16,795 nucleotides of DNA from Funneliformis mosseae (GCA_910592005.1 CAJVPP010002003.1:1-16795); one strand, 5' to 3'. Counted from the stretch's first letter, positions 1-8,820 are shown. Translations and numbers: made by a program. Notes: generated from the sequence alone by a model not told the origin.

Positions 1-5
1 AATTT

Positions 6-72
6 GACTCGACTCGACTCAAAAAAAATGAGTCGAATAGAGTTGGTCTTTAAACTCGACTCGACTCGACTC
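6..72. repeat. GACTC pentamer repeats with inverted copy
   Basis: Two tracts of the pentamer GACTC stand at 6-20 (three units) and 54-72 (ACTCG register, nearly four units). Between them, at 30-36, is the complementary GAGTCGA. The arrangement is partly self-complementary and could be the eroded edge of a transposable element whose body lies to the left of the window. No matching GACTC tract was seen to the right of the transposase remnant, so there is no evidence that these repeats are its terminal repeats. Confidence 0.6.
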
Positions 73-1097
73 ATTCGAAACTCTAATAGTTTATACTCTA
101 TCATTTGTTAGCCAGATTTCATTAGAGAAGACTTCTAATTTACTAATATGCCACGTCTAACAAAATGTCAAAAACAATCAAGAAAGGCTTGTAAATAAAG
201 GTTATAAATAAAAGTACACAAATTAATTTTTATGATAAACCAGATAGTTATGATGATGATAATGATATTGTTATTCATGATACGCTAGAAGAAAATGATA
301 ATGTTGCAAGTATTGTAAGAAAACTTTAAGAAGTAGTAAAAAAATACCACTAGGAATATGCTTTTCATGAAATATGTAGACTACGTTATATAGGGAATTC
401 AAAATGCATTAAAAGATAGAAGAATCAGCAATAGCGTGAGGTAGTAAAGGGACCTTTAAGTTGCATACCTTTTGGGAGATCAAGAAATCTAATGAGAAAA
501 TTGACAAGAAGGTGGCTGATGAGGATAATATAAAAGTGGATAATGATATTAATAAAGATTCAGATGATGAGATTAATGAACATTCAGATGATGAGGTTAA
601 AGGTTACAACTGGCATAATAAAATCCTAGATGCTCTCAAAAATTTAGAACTAAATATCAAAAAAGAAAAGATTAACAGTGAGATTTAAGTACGCCTAAAT
701 GGTATTCATCTTTATTTTTAACTTGTAAAATATAACCATTTGAAAATGAAAGCAAGCAAGGTGGTTGCTAATGCAGTGGAAAAAAGAGTATACCATGCTA
801 AATGCATTTGTTCTTGGACATGTGAATATATAATGATTCATAAAATTCCCTATTCCCGTCAAGAACATCATGCCAAAATATGAAGCTTTCTCTGAAATGA
901 GAATATTCTTCATAAAGTAAAAATATATGTTTAAGAGCATAAGTGGGATGTTACTCCACAGATGCTAATGATATAAATGAACAAAATTATTTTGCCAGAA
1001 CTTAGATTTGTGTTATTCTAACCATTCATATTAATACTGCGAAAAATTATTTGAAAGAACTTAGATATAAATATGTCAAGGTGAAAAAGGATATATA

Positions 1098-1243
1098 CAG
1101 GGTTGAGAAATTTATATGTACTAGGCAAATTTTGACCTTGTACTTGTACTGTACTGTACTAAATTTTATATTAATTATTATGTGTATTAACTGTACTAAA
1201 CTGTACTAAGCTGTACTAACTGTACTAATTTCTCAACTCTGGG
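1098..1243. mobile_element. Small TIR element (MITE-like) inside transposase pseudogene
   Basis: A segment of about 146 bp interrupts the transposase reading frame exactly between KKG.Y and Y.NGHERED. Its ends are inverted repeats: CAGGGTTGAGAAATT at 1098-1112 and AATTTCTCAACTCTG at 1227-1241, complementary at 14 of 15 positions. It is flanked by TA on the left (1096-1097) and TA on the right (1244-1245, two bases beyond the repeat), which fits TA-targeting Tc1/mariner-type elements. The interior holds no gene. It has about five direct copies of CTGTACTAA (1154-1162, 1191-1199, 1201-1209, 1211-1219, 1220-1228). The exact right border (1241 or 1243) is uncertain because the flank is itself a TA repeat. 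Confidence 0.7.
1191..1228. repeat. CTGTACTAA tandem repeat, four units
   Basis: Four copies of CTGTACTAA with a spacing of 9-10 bases lie in the right half of the small inserted element. A fifth copy is at 1154-1162 in its left half. They look like subterminal repeats, which in many DNA transposons are transposase binding sites; that role is inference. Confidence 0.7.
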
Positions 1244-2711
1244 TATATATATAAATGGACATGAGAGAGAAGATGTGGTGGCCTATATAAGAAAATATTT
1301 TTAGAACAGATAAAAAATTTTGAGTATAGAATGCCTATCTTTTCAGAAGACAATTTGGAAAAAATAATCTGGCCAGACAATAATATACAAAGACTTATAC
1401 TTGTCACATACAATAAGTGTATTTTCTCAGCTTATAATAGAAGTCAGAGCTTTTGGATTTCTGATGGTAAATAACCCTTATGAAAAAAAGGTAACAGTCG
1501 CTTGATTCTTGTTAATGATTTTTTGACCAATGTTTGTGGCTGTCTTGCACTTCTTGATAAAATGCAAACATCAGATGACTTTTCTAAAGAAGCTTGTGTC
1601 ATTATGTATTTAGGCAAAAATAATGATGAATGGTGAAAAGCTGATGATTTGGTAAAACAAGTAGTTGAACGTGCTATTCTCATATTTGAAGTATGCTTTC
1701 CAGGATGCCAGGCTTTATTTGCATTTAACAATGCATCAAGTCATGCTGCTTTTTCTCCAGACGCGTTTATCGCCAAGCATATAAATCTCAACTTTAGTGA
1801 AAAACAGCAAAAAATACACAGCACAAATTTTGGTGAAGGGATTTGACAGGACATGGTCTTTCTATTAGATTATCATATTACTGAATTGCGTGGATAGCCA
1901 AAAGGATTAAAGCAAGTTCTGATGGAAAGAGAATTATGGTCAAATGAAGGGTTAAAATTAGAAGAAGCATGAGAAGTAATGAGTTAATAATCAGACTTTT
2001 TAGCATAAAAAGGATGACTAAAAGAGGTTATTGTTGCAGCTGGACATCAAATTATATTCTACCCCAAGTTTCATTGTGAGCTCAATTATATTGAGAACTT
2101 TAGGATGCAGCCAAGAAATTTAGCCGATCACATTACAATTACTCATGGATAGGGTTACAAAGAACTATTCCATTGGCTTTTGCTTCTGTTTCACTTACAA
2201 CTATTTGTCAGTATGCAAGAAAAGCATTTCGCTACATGGATGTATACTGAAAAGGCTTGACAGGCTGGACAGCAGAATTTGCAGTTAAAAAATACCGTTC
2301 AAATCGCCAGGTTTCCAATTCAATTTTACAATCAGTTGATACTTAGAATAAAAGTTTCATTTGATGCATATTTACTCACACTAGCTATGGACAAAAGAAA
2401 AGAATATTATTGATTGTGTAAATGATGTGAATGTAACAGTAACAATTAGAGTAAACCACTTAAAAATTAGAATACTTATCTTGTTTGAATATCTATTTTT
2501 ACCTTTTTCGAATAAATAAAGAAGAGAAATACATCATTTAAATGTTAAAGGCTTATATTTTGAATTTAAAAATAAAATAATTCGTTTATAAAAGACAGAA
2601 TAGGAGACAATATTGTTTTATTCTCAATTTAGTTACACTAAAATATGATCAATCTAATCTAACTTAATGTGTTTGAGCACAAATTAGCCAATCAACGATG
2701 GGCATATTAAT

Positions 2712-2726
2712 CACGTGTATCACGTG
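2712..2726. promoter_or_regulatory. Paired CACGTG E-box sites
   Basis: Two perfect CACGTG palindromes stand at 2712-2717 and 2721-2726, start to start 9 bp, inside the direct repeat TCACGTGTA. CACGTG is the core site of fungal bHLH regulators (Cbf1/Pho4/USF type). A CCAAT box lies about 20 bp upstream. No gene start follows within the next 800 bp on either strand, so the target is unknown and the site may be a transposon remnant or chance. Confidence 0.4.
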
Positions 2727-3207
2727 TAGGGCGGTCAAAATATCCGATTTAGTAAAATGTTCCAACTTTGAATTGTTACTGCTCCATTGAAAATCATTTT
2801 ATAGAAAATCTAAAATCGTAGTTTTGTTGAACTTGAGCTGCTCTACCATTCTACGATTATATTTTATGTTTATCATTTTTTTTTGAGTAAGGAGTAGTAA
2901 TTTGAATTTTGTTAAAATTTAATGGTTGAGACTAGGTTGTATGCACTGTATAAGAATTAATTTTTTAATTTTTATACATTCTTCAACCAATCAAAGGTGC
3001 AGCGTTGAATTTGCTTTGTCACAATCTTTATTATATTACGAGACATCATTCAAATATGACGGACGGTAGAGTTGTTTTTTTTTTTTATTTAAAAAAATAT
3101 CATATGAAAAAGTCGCGTAAATTTATTAATATTTTTTATATTATTTACATATTTATTAAATTTTTTTTTTCAAAGCTTATCGTTATTTACATGGTTAAAA
3201 TGTTAAA

Positions 3208-3213
<6 letters not shown>

Positions 3214-3248
<35 letters not shown>

Positions 3249-3271
3249 GATGTAGATGTAGATGTAGATAT
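3214..3271. repeat. Compound microsatellite (TA)n then (GTAGAT)4
   Basis: About 16 TA units (3214-3245) pass directly into four copies of GTAGAT and then TATATG. It is a simple compound repeat and is likely to vary in length between strains. Confidence 0.9.
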
Positions 3272-3560
3272 ATGGGAACGTTGCCAGTAAATCATTCCCA
3301 TTATATAGTTCAATAAAAGTGATGAATAATGTTCGCCAATTATCAAAATGCCAAGAAATTCTAATTATTTGTTTAACATAAATGATTTTGCCATTCTATT
3401 TTAAATTTTTTTTTTTTCATAATTTGCCAAAATTAAAATCGTTCGTTCGTTGTAAATGGATATCGCGCGTAAAGTACGAATGTACCTTTGTCGTTTGATT
3501 AATTTTCTCGTAATGTGGTCCCGAAAAAAAAAAAAGCTCGCCTTTCGATTTGTAATTCTA

Positions 3561-4916
3561 TTAATAACCGATCGAGAGGGTAATATTTTTATGAGGATAA
3601 GCGGATTTGATGATGTTCTTCCAAGATGCTTCCTTCCTTTTTAATTCTTCATAATCCAAAACATCTTCAGTATGAATATTCAAATGGATTTTGTCGATTC
3701 GTGGACAAAAGCCTAATAACTGCTCGGCAAGATTTATATCATAAACGCTAAGACCCAAAAATTTTAGGTTTTTACCAAATTTTCTCAATAAAGGTAAAGT
3801 AATATCTTGTCGTTGAGTATTGATAATTAACTTTTTAAGAAGGAAATGAGAATAAAGGATTTCATTTGAGAGACCGTTACAATTATCGATTGTGAGGAAA
3901 TTCAAATTATTAAATTGAGAAATCAAGTCAACGCAAGATTCCGTAAGTTGAACGTGAGAGAGTCGTAAAGAAATTAAATTGGAAACATGATTTTTCAATG
4001 AGAAAATGATCGGTTCCGCTCCATCATTTGAAATATCCTCGATGGAGAAATGAGTGATTTTATCTTGAGAATTAATGATGTTAACAATGGCTTCCATTAC
4101 ATCAATATTATAATCCGCGGATTTCAATTTGAATTCAAGAAAAGTAATATGAGAACAGAAATTTGAGATGATTTTCAAAAGGTTTAAAATGTTTGTCGTG
4201 ATAGGTTCGGAATAGGTAAAAGAGAAATGAGAAAGTTGAGAGAGAGCGGGACGTTTATTATCAATTTCAGTGAAATTTGGAATATCCAATTTGGCGAAAT
4301 TCTTTTCGAAATATAAAGAATGTAAATTTGATCTTTGTAAAAATAATTTACATAAAGCGGTGGAGATCAAATGAATTTGAGGGTAAAAGGAATCATGAGA
4401 TAAAGTGTTTGTATACCAACGTTGAAGGGAAGAGAGTATGACCAATTCCAAATCTTTGTAAGAAAATTCTTGTAAAAAGTAAGCATAATTGAATAAAGTT
4501 TGTTGAGATTGAGGTATCTTGACTCGATATTGAGATAGTTTAGAATTCAAGGACTTATTATCTTGTTCAGGGAGGCAAGAAAATAACGTGTTTAACAATT
4601 TATTGTTCGAAGGTTGATAAAGTCGAAGGGATCGATTTTTCAAATATTGGGTAGGTTGAGAGTGATACACTTTTGAGAAGCGTTGAAATGGTTGTTCCCA
4701 AAGGATCGGGATGATATTTCGGCACCAATATCTATTAACCAATAGAGCAGAATATATTCCTTCTCCTTGATCCCGAATGCAATCAAAAATTTGTAGCATG
4801 CATTCAACTGGAAGATCAGAAATGGTTTTTTTCGGGCGTTTAATGACAATTTTTTTTATGTTTTGTTTTTTAAGAAGTTTACAGGTGACCTTAAATAGGA
4901 GGCAATAATCTGGCAT
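3561..4916 (-). CDS. F-box-like leucine-rich protein 1
   Basis: A single-exon gene for a 451-residue protein. Residues about 33-77 form an F-box-like domain: SDLPVECMLQIFDCI, then ALLVNRYWCRNIIPILW. In this family the motif binds Skp1 in an SCF ubiquitin ligase. The rest (about 100-451) is made of irregular leucine-rich repeats (LISLRLSHVQL, NLNFLTIDNCNGLS, LKFLGLSVYDINLA) that would choose the substrate, which is unknown. I chose the Met at 4914-4916. The frame stays open to a Met at 5016-5018, but those extra 34 residues come from A/T tracts (poly-Phe, poly-Lys) and the chosen start gives a length matching the relative at 9548. The protein acts in cytoplasm or nucleus; no signal peptide or membrane segment was seen. 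Its closest visible relative is the gene at 9548-10909. The TAA stop is at 3561-3563. Confidence 0.87.
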   Translation of the reverse strand: MPDYCLLFKVTCKLLKKQNIKKIVIKRPKKTISDLPVECMLQIFDCIRDQGEGIYSALLVNRYWCRNIIPILWEQPFQRFSKVYHSQPTQYLKNRSLRLYQPSNNKLLNTLFSCLPEQDNKSLNSKLSQYRVKIPQSQQTLFNYAYFLQEFSYKDLELVILSSLQRWYTNTLSHDSFYPQIHLISTALCKLFLQRSNLHSLYFEKNFAKLDIPNFTEIDNKRPALSQLSHFSFTYSEPITTNILNLLKIISNFCSHITFLEFKLKSADYNIDVMEAIVNIINSQDKITHFSIEDISNDGAEPIIFSLKNHVSNLISLRLSHVQLTESCVDLISQFNNLNFLTIDNCNGLSNEILYSHFLLKKLIINTQRQDITLPLLRKFGKNLKFLGLSVYDINLAEQLLGFCPRIDKIHLNIHTEDVLDYEELKRKEASWKNIIKSAYPHKNITLSIGY

Positions 4917-5052
4917 TTTTATTTTTTTTTTTTTGAAAATGATAAAAGAAATAAGGAAACTTTTGTATAATAATTTTAAATATTTTTTTTTATCCGAAAA
5001 AAAAAAAAAAAAATTCATAGAAACCCCGTTTATATATATATATATATAAATT
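4917..5052 (-). promoter_or_regulatory. Core promoter/leader of F-box gene 1
   Basis: Immediately upstream of the minus-strand start are T/A tracts (4919-4934, 4982-4991, 4997-5013) and a TATATATATATATA run at about 5032-5048. The same combination of a long homopolymer tract and a TA run precedes F-box gene 2. Poly(dA:dT) tracts commonly exclude nucleosomes at fungal promoters. The placement of the transcription start is inference. Confidence 0.4.
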
Positions 5053-6300
5053 TCAAAGTATATTTATTTAATTATTACAATTACTAAAAATAAAAATCAA
5101 AGATGCATGTGATGTTGGGAATGTATATTATCATCGTGATATCGCACCTGTTTAGAAACTTGTGGATCTTTTCTGAATTTTCCCGTCAATAACTAATTAG
5201 ATAAATTAGATTAATAAGTTTTGTTCTAAGTATATAATTGATCCTTTTCACAAGAATTTTATCACGAGACCATTTTATTTAATGCTTTTTACGAATCGGT
5301 TTAACGTTTTAACTTTTATCCTTCACAACAATAACAACAAGTGCCAATTTATGATTTTCTTTGCTAAGCAGCTGTTATTATTAATTACTCATATGTGTTA
5401 ATGTGGTTTACAATATTTTTTTAATTAAAAAAAAGATAGTCCGCGACACATTCCAAAAAGTAAAAGATCATTTGGTGACTTGATTCACAAAAAAAAAAAG
5501 AGGGTATTATTGAATACATCAATGATCAAATGATGTCATTTGAGGTTATCTGAGGTTATTTAAGGTCATTTGCCAAACATTGAAGATACATCCAACATCT
5601 CGGAAAACCTATTGAAATAATCTTTCACCTTTGTTTGTTTGTAGTTGTGGCTGTGCTCTTAATAATGGCTTAGTAGCAACCCAAAAAAAAGTTCCTTATT
5701 TTTGATTGACTGGATATTTTTAGATCTTTTAGATCGTTTTTTATCATTATCAATAAAAAAAAATTGAGATTAAATTAGAACAAATTAATTACCTTTTGAA
5801 GGTTATCTCTAATTCTATGAGATGGTGGCAAATGATCATATGATTGAAGGATGACAATTAAATATTATACCAAATTTGGTTACTCTTTGATTTCTGAGAT
5901 TTCTCACGCGTTTTTTCTAAAAAAAAATCCTTTTTGGGTAAGAGATGGGGTAAAAAAAAAAAGAGTTCTCTTAGCTCCGGCGATATTTGACAATTTAGAA
6001 ATCTCTTTATATATTTGACTTTTCTTTTTTTTTCTTATTTTTGACCCTCCGATTGTGTGGCTTTAACATTTTAACACGGAATGTTACAGTTTTAAAAATC
6101 TATTTATAGGCATTATAAGCATTGTTATTTTCTTCGAACAATAATGTACTTTTACCAGAAATCAATTAACTGTCAATAAAAAAAAAAAAAGATTTTTTTC
6201 GCGGGTAAAAAGTGCCGCCCTAGTTCACCTAGTTCATTTACAAAAAAAAAAAAAAAAAAAGAATTAGGCTTGTTATCAGTTATTTATGCTTATATTAAAA
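5053..6300. other. Intergenic region upstream of F-box gene 1
   Basis: No coding region was found on either strand. The region is AT-rich with A tracts at about 5489-5500, 5952-5961, 6178-6190 and 6240-6260. It holds a four-unit 10-bp repeat at 5531-5570 and a short duplication (CTAGTTCAC then CTAGTTCAT) near 6219-6237. It probably includes the minus-strand F-box promoter and the start of the plus-strand leader described next. Confidence 0.5.
5531..5570. repeat. Four-unit 10-bp imperfect tandem repeat
   Basis: Four consecutive decamers read TGATGTCATT, TGAGGTTATC, TGAGGTTATT and TAAGGTCATT. The first contains TGATGTCA, one base from the bZIP site TGACGTCA. A 10-bp period puts the units on the same face of the helix, which fits a cluster of protein binding sites about 500-650 bp upstream of F-box gene 1. 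A regulatory role is inference. Confidence 0.6.
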
Positions 6301-7083
6301 TTCGTTCATTATGACATCACATTGACGGAATAGAACTGATGGAATCATCAAATCATTTAATTTCACGAGAAAACATTCGACCAGATTCAATCCCAGTTCT
6401 AGTCAACCAAGTCACTTAAACCAGTTCAAGAGGCTAAGCAACTTTATTACGTATCGCTTTTCCAATCGTTTTACAAGTTTTCCTCACCCGTAAGTTTCAA
6501 AACCTAAAATCTTTACCCTATTTATAGTACAAACACAGAATGGTATACCATCTTTTTTGGATAGACTTAATTTATATCTTTCATGATTCTTGGATAAACA
6601 ATTTTTATTATCATACATGTCTTGATAAGTCCAACTTGTTTTCTTTAATTTTAAGAAAGTACTTTCACAAGTTGTGACGGACTTTGAAAAGGAAACGTGA
6701 AAGTACTTTTGACCATTCCAACCATGAATTCTAATCTAAAAATAAATACTTAATTGAGCTCGAGGAATAAGAAAGAAAATCGGGGGATCTCGTTGGATAA
6801 ATTAAGAAAGTAATGCCGAGTCTAAAATTAGCCCATTAATTCGATAGATATTTTTGTGAAAAATCAAACAAGTATTGGATAGAATTAAATGTACACATTG
6901 ACATGATCACAAAGAAGAATCCAAATCAAAATGCTGTTCAAATCAAAGATTTTGTAAAGTCGGCGAACCAGATACCATAGTTGCAGGTGTATAAATGTTT
7001 GTTGAAATAGGGGTTTGATCCTTAATGAATTTCTTTTTCTGAGACTTTCTCGGTTTATATTGGTAATTTTGATAAATTTTTAG
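6301..7083 (+). promoter_or_regulatory. Probable spliced leader/promoter of small membrane protein gene
   Basis: A strong donor, CCC|GTAAGTTT, sits at 6490, and a T-rich stretch ending in TTTTTAG sits at 7076-7083, 26 bases before the ATG at 7110. Together they could bound a 594-nt intron in the 5' untranslated leader, with exon 1 in roughly 6300-6489. Exon 1 would carry a 26-codon upstream frame (ATG at 6339, stop at 6417-6419). The candidate intron is much longer than the 65-99 nt introns of the gene at 11250, so this is tentative. The region also contains the palindrome cluster at 6632-6709. Confidence 0.3.
6632..6709. repeat. Nested inverted repeats
   Basis: A perfect 13-bp inverted repeat, AAAGTACTTTCAC (6656-6668) and GTGAAAGTACTTT (6697-6709), is separated by 28 bases. 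Each arm itself contains the palindrome AAAGTACTTT. Overlapping it are TCACAAGTTGTGA (6665-6677, palindromic about its central G) and a second pairing of CAACTTGT (6632-6639) with ACAAGTTG (6667-6674). The two long pairings share bases and would exclude each other in RNA. As DNA, this is a dense set of dyad sites. Confidence 0.75.
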
Positions 7084-7109
7084 GTGTTGCTTCCTCGCCA
7101 GTCTAGCCA

Positions 7110-7337
7110 ATGATTCAATACGTCTGTGACGCTTTGTGGCTCATTTCCCACATTTTGCTTATGATCTTTGTCCTCCTTTTCGTGGGTTTCTGGATCGTTT
7201 TTAATTCTTGTGGAAGTGTCTCTCTAAAGTATAAAAGAGTTTTTGAGGACGTGGCGGTTCAGATGGGTCGCTCCTTTAGAAGTGGGTGGAATATTTGTAT
7301 TTTTTACTCTTTTGCAACGATGATTCTATTTAATTAA
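7110..7337 (+). CDS. Small single-pass membrane protein, unrecognised
   Basis: I do not recognise this gene. As one exon it encodes 75 residues. Residues about 10-31 form one strongly hydrophobic helix (LISHILLMIFVLLFVGFWIV), followed by a short polar tail containing KYKRVFEDVAVQMGRSFR. An in-frame TAG at 7104-7106 fixes the start at 7110. The segment 7110-7281 is clearly richer in G and C than its surroundings, as expected for coding DNA. The part after 7281 becomes T-rich and intron-like. A donor GTGGGT at 7282 and an acceptor AATTTAG ending at 7356 would splice to a short exon ending at the TAA at 7386-7388, giving 67 residues ending KTIDSCNIYL instead. An AATAAA is at about 7346-7351. The protein probably sits in an internal or plasma membrane; its function is unknown. 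Confidence 0.45.
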   Translation: MIQYVCDALWLISHILLMIFVLLFVGFWIVFNSCGSVSLKYKRVFEDVAVQMGRSFRSGWNICIFYSFATMILFN

Positions 7338-8739
7338 ACTTTGTGAATAAATTTAGAAACGATCGACTCTTGCAATATTTATTTATAATCTTTATAAACA
7401 ATACCAAACCTATTTATATTTTTATATTCATAATGCAAACTCAAAAATAAAAAAAAAAGGGGGATTCATGTTTTGTAAGAAATTTTTAAGCATTACGTTA
7501 ATGCTACTAAATATTTATTACATTTTTCTTTTTTTTAAAAAAAAGATGCACCTATATTTAATAATAAAAGAAGAAAAGGAAATTTTAAACCGTTTTTGTT
7601 CTTGAATTAGCTGCAAATTTAGGAAAAAGAAACGGGGGGGGGGGCATAAAACCTTATTTTTCTTCGATGTGCAATTAGATATCGAACGACCGATCATCGC
7701 CAATTGAATGCTGTTTAAAAAGATCTGAAAATCTTTTAAACCTTACGACCGAAAAATTAGATACATAATTTATAAGTGAATATTTACTTTTCGTAGTTAG
7801 TTTCAAAAAAAAAAAAAAAAATTTTTTTTCCGAAGCGATAAGTGGTATATATTAACCCAAATTTGGTCTAATTCAACAATTCCAAAATTCCAAATTAAGA
7901 TGACCAATAGCTCCTTGTGTCTTGTGTCTAAATTAAATTATCATATTTTCGGAACCCCAACATTAAAATTTTCGATTTTCCTTGTTTATACATATCAACG
8001 TCTTTGCACCCGTACATGCATTCAAGAAACTGCAAGTTTAATAATTATATCGAAATTAACACATTTAACCAATTATGGTTTAAACATATAAAAGGAAGGC
8101 CGTAATTAATGGAATACTTGAAATACTTGAGGATTCGAAAAAATATTTGAAAAGATTGAAAAAAATTCAATATATTAATTTATTAATTTACATACCAAAA
8201 AGTCGCGTGAAGTCTTCAACACGTTTGAAAAAAAAGAAATTTTTGTTTTTATCAAAGATACGTACGTAGTAAACCCGTGACTTTAGATCATATTTTGGCC
8301 AAACTTTTCAATTTCGGCCTGCATTAATGATCAATTCCGGCCAAAAGCTGAACGGAATAAGTAAAACATAAACCGTAGATCGGAGGGATCTTATACGAAA
8401 AAGTTCGCACACTTGAGAATAAAAAGAAGTTTCATGTGAAGATTCGAATCTCCTATAAAATCATGAAAATCCGAAAAGTAGCGAACAAACATCATCTCTC
8501 CAAAACCTTAATTTTTTTTATTTTTTTTTCTAAACGATCTCGAAGGAAAAATTCTTCTTATTTGCGAAAAAAAAAAAGAAAAAAAAAAAGATTTCGCTTT
8601 CTCACATTTTCAATCATTTCTTTACAATTTACTTCTTCGAAACCAGATGAAAAAAAAAAAAAAGGATAGATATTAGTACATAATCTCGAGATTTAGATTA
8701 GAATTGTTTCAGATCTACAATAGAATTTTATTGAATTGT

Positions 8740-8820
8740 TTTGGTGGCGACCAAAAAAAAAAAAAAAAAAAAAATTCATTGTACTTTTTTTTTTTTTTTT
8801 TTTTTTTTTTTCTTTTTGGT
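8740..8820. repeat. A22/T27 snap-back tract
   Basis: TTTTGGTGGCGACC leads into 22 A (8753-8774), a 10-base loop TTCATTGTAC, then 27 T (8785-8811) and CTTTTTGGT. ACC-A22 can pair with the T tract and GGT on the far side, giving a hairpin of about 25-30 bp. A second small palindrome, TTTTGGT-GGCG-ACCAAAA, overlaps the left arm. Tract lengths in an assembly are unreliable. Confidence 0.8.

Larger units (their letters stand above)
148..2346 (+). pseudogene. Decayed DDE-superfamily transposase
   Basis: This is a broken transposase gene of the large fungal DDE endonuclease type (Tc1/IS630-like fold) that would have cut and pasted its own element. A likely old start at 148 reads MPRLTKCQKQSRKACK and then stops. 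Pieces follow in changing frames: IVIHDTLEEND near 268-300, the intact stretch 461-688, KWDVTPQ near 940, and NTAKNYLKELRYKYVKVKKG at about 1032-1091. After the inserted small element come NGHEREDVVAY (from about 1254), a first catalytic block reading TYNKC (about 1404), FPGCQALFAFNNASSHAAF (about 1700-1755), AAGHQIIFYPKFHCELNYIENF (about 2038-2103), and the tail RKAFRYMDVY, KGLTG, EFAVKKYRS ending at the TAG at 2344-2346. Many in-frame stops and at least four frameshifts show it is dead. Without the insertion the ancestor was about 680 residues. The family is recognised from memory of conserved blocks, not from a search. Confidence 0.9.
2347..3560. other. Intergenic region, no gene seen
   Basis: This stretch between the transposase remnant and the end of F-box gene 1 holds no supported reading frame. 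It contains CCAAT boxes at 2690-2694 and 2987-2991, a pair of CACGTG palindromes at 2712-2726, an 8-bp inverted repeat (AATCGTAG near 2815 with CTACGATT near 2852) and the TA/GTAGAT microsatellite. The short frames at 3005 and 3456 look like chance frames in AT-rich DNA. Confidence 0.6.

Noticed and set aside
1191..1228. CRISPR-like array of CTGTACTAA
   Set aside because: The units are only 9 bases and adjacent, with no spacers; they lie inside a small transposable element in a eukaryotic genome.
1444..1731. 95-codon minus-strand frame opposite the transposase
   Set aside because: It is the antisense of the recognisable transposase pseudogene blocks.
3005..3214. 69-codon plus-strand frame near the TA microsatellite
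   Set aside because: It is rich in Phe, Ile, Lys and Tyr as expected from AT-rich DNA, with no domain or splice context.
3456..3644. 62-codon plus-strand frame overlapping the end of F-box gene 1
   Set aside because: It overlaps a well-supported gene on the other strand and its product shows no family features.
4917..5018. 34-residue N-terminal extension of F-box protein 1
   Set aside because: It is encoded by A/T tracts (poly-Phe, poly-Lys) lying in the presumed promoter/leader; the shorter start gives a length matching the related protein.
7518..7703. 61-codon minus-strand frame
   Set aside because: It runs through homopolymer tracts including the G11 run, and has no domain or coding-like composition.
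7900..8091. 63-codon plus-strand frame
   Set aside because: There is no recognisable motif, its composition equals the surrounding non-coding DNA, and it has no relatives I know. It is kept as chance.
8436..8469. tRNA-like B-box (GATTCGAATCTC)
   Set aside because: The five bases on each side of TTCGAAT do not pair as a T stem, and no A box, anticodon arm or acceptor stem could be found upstream.
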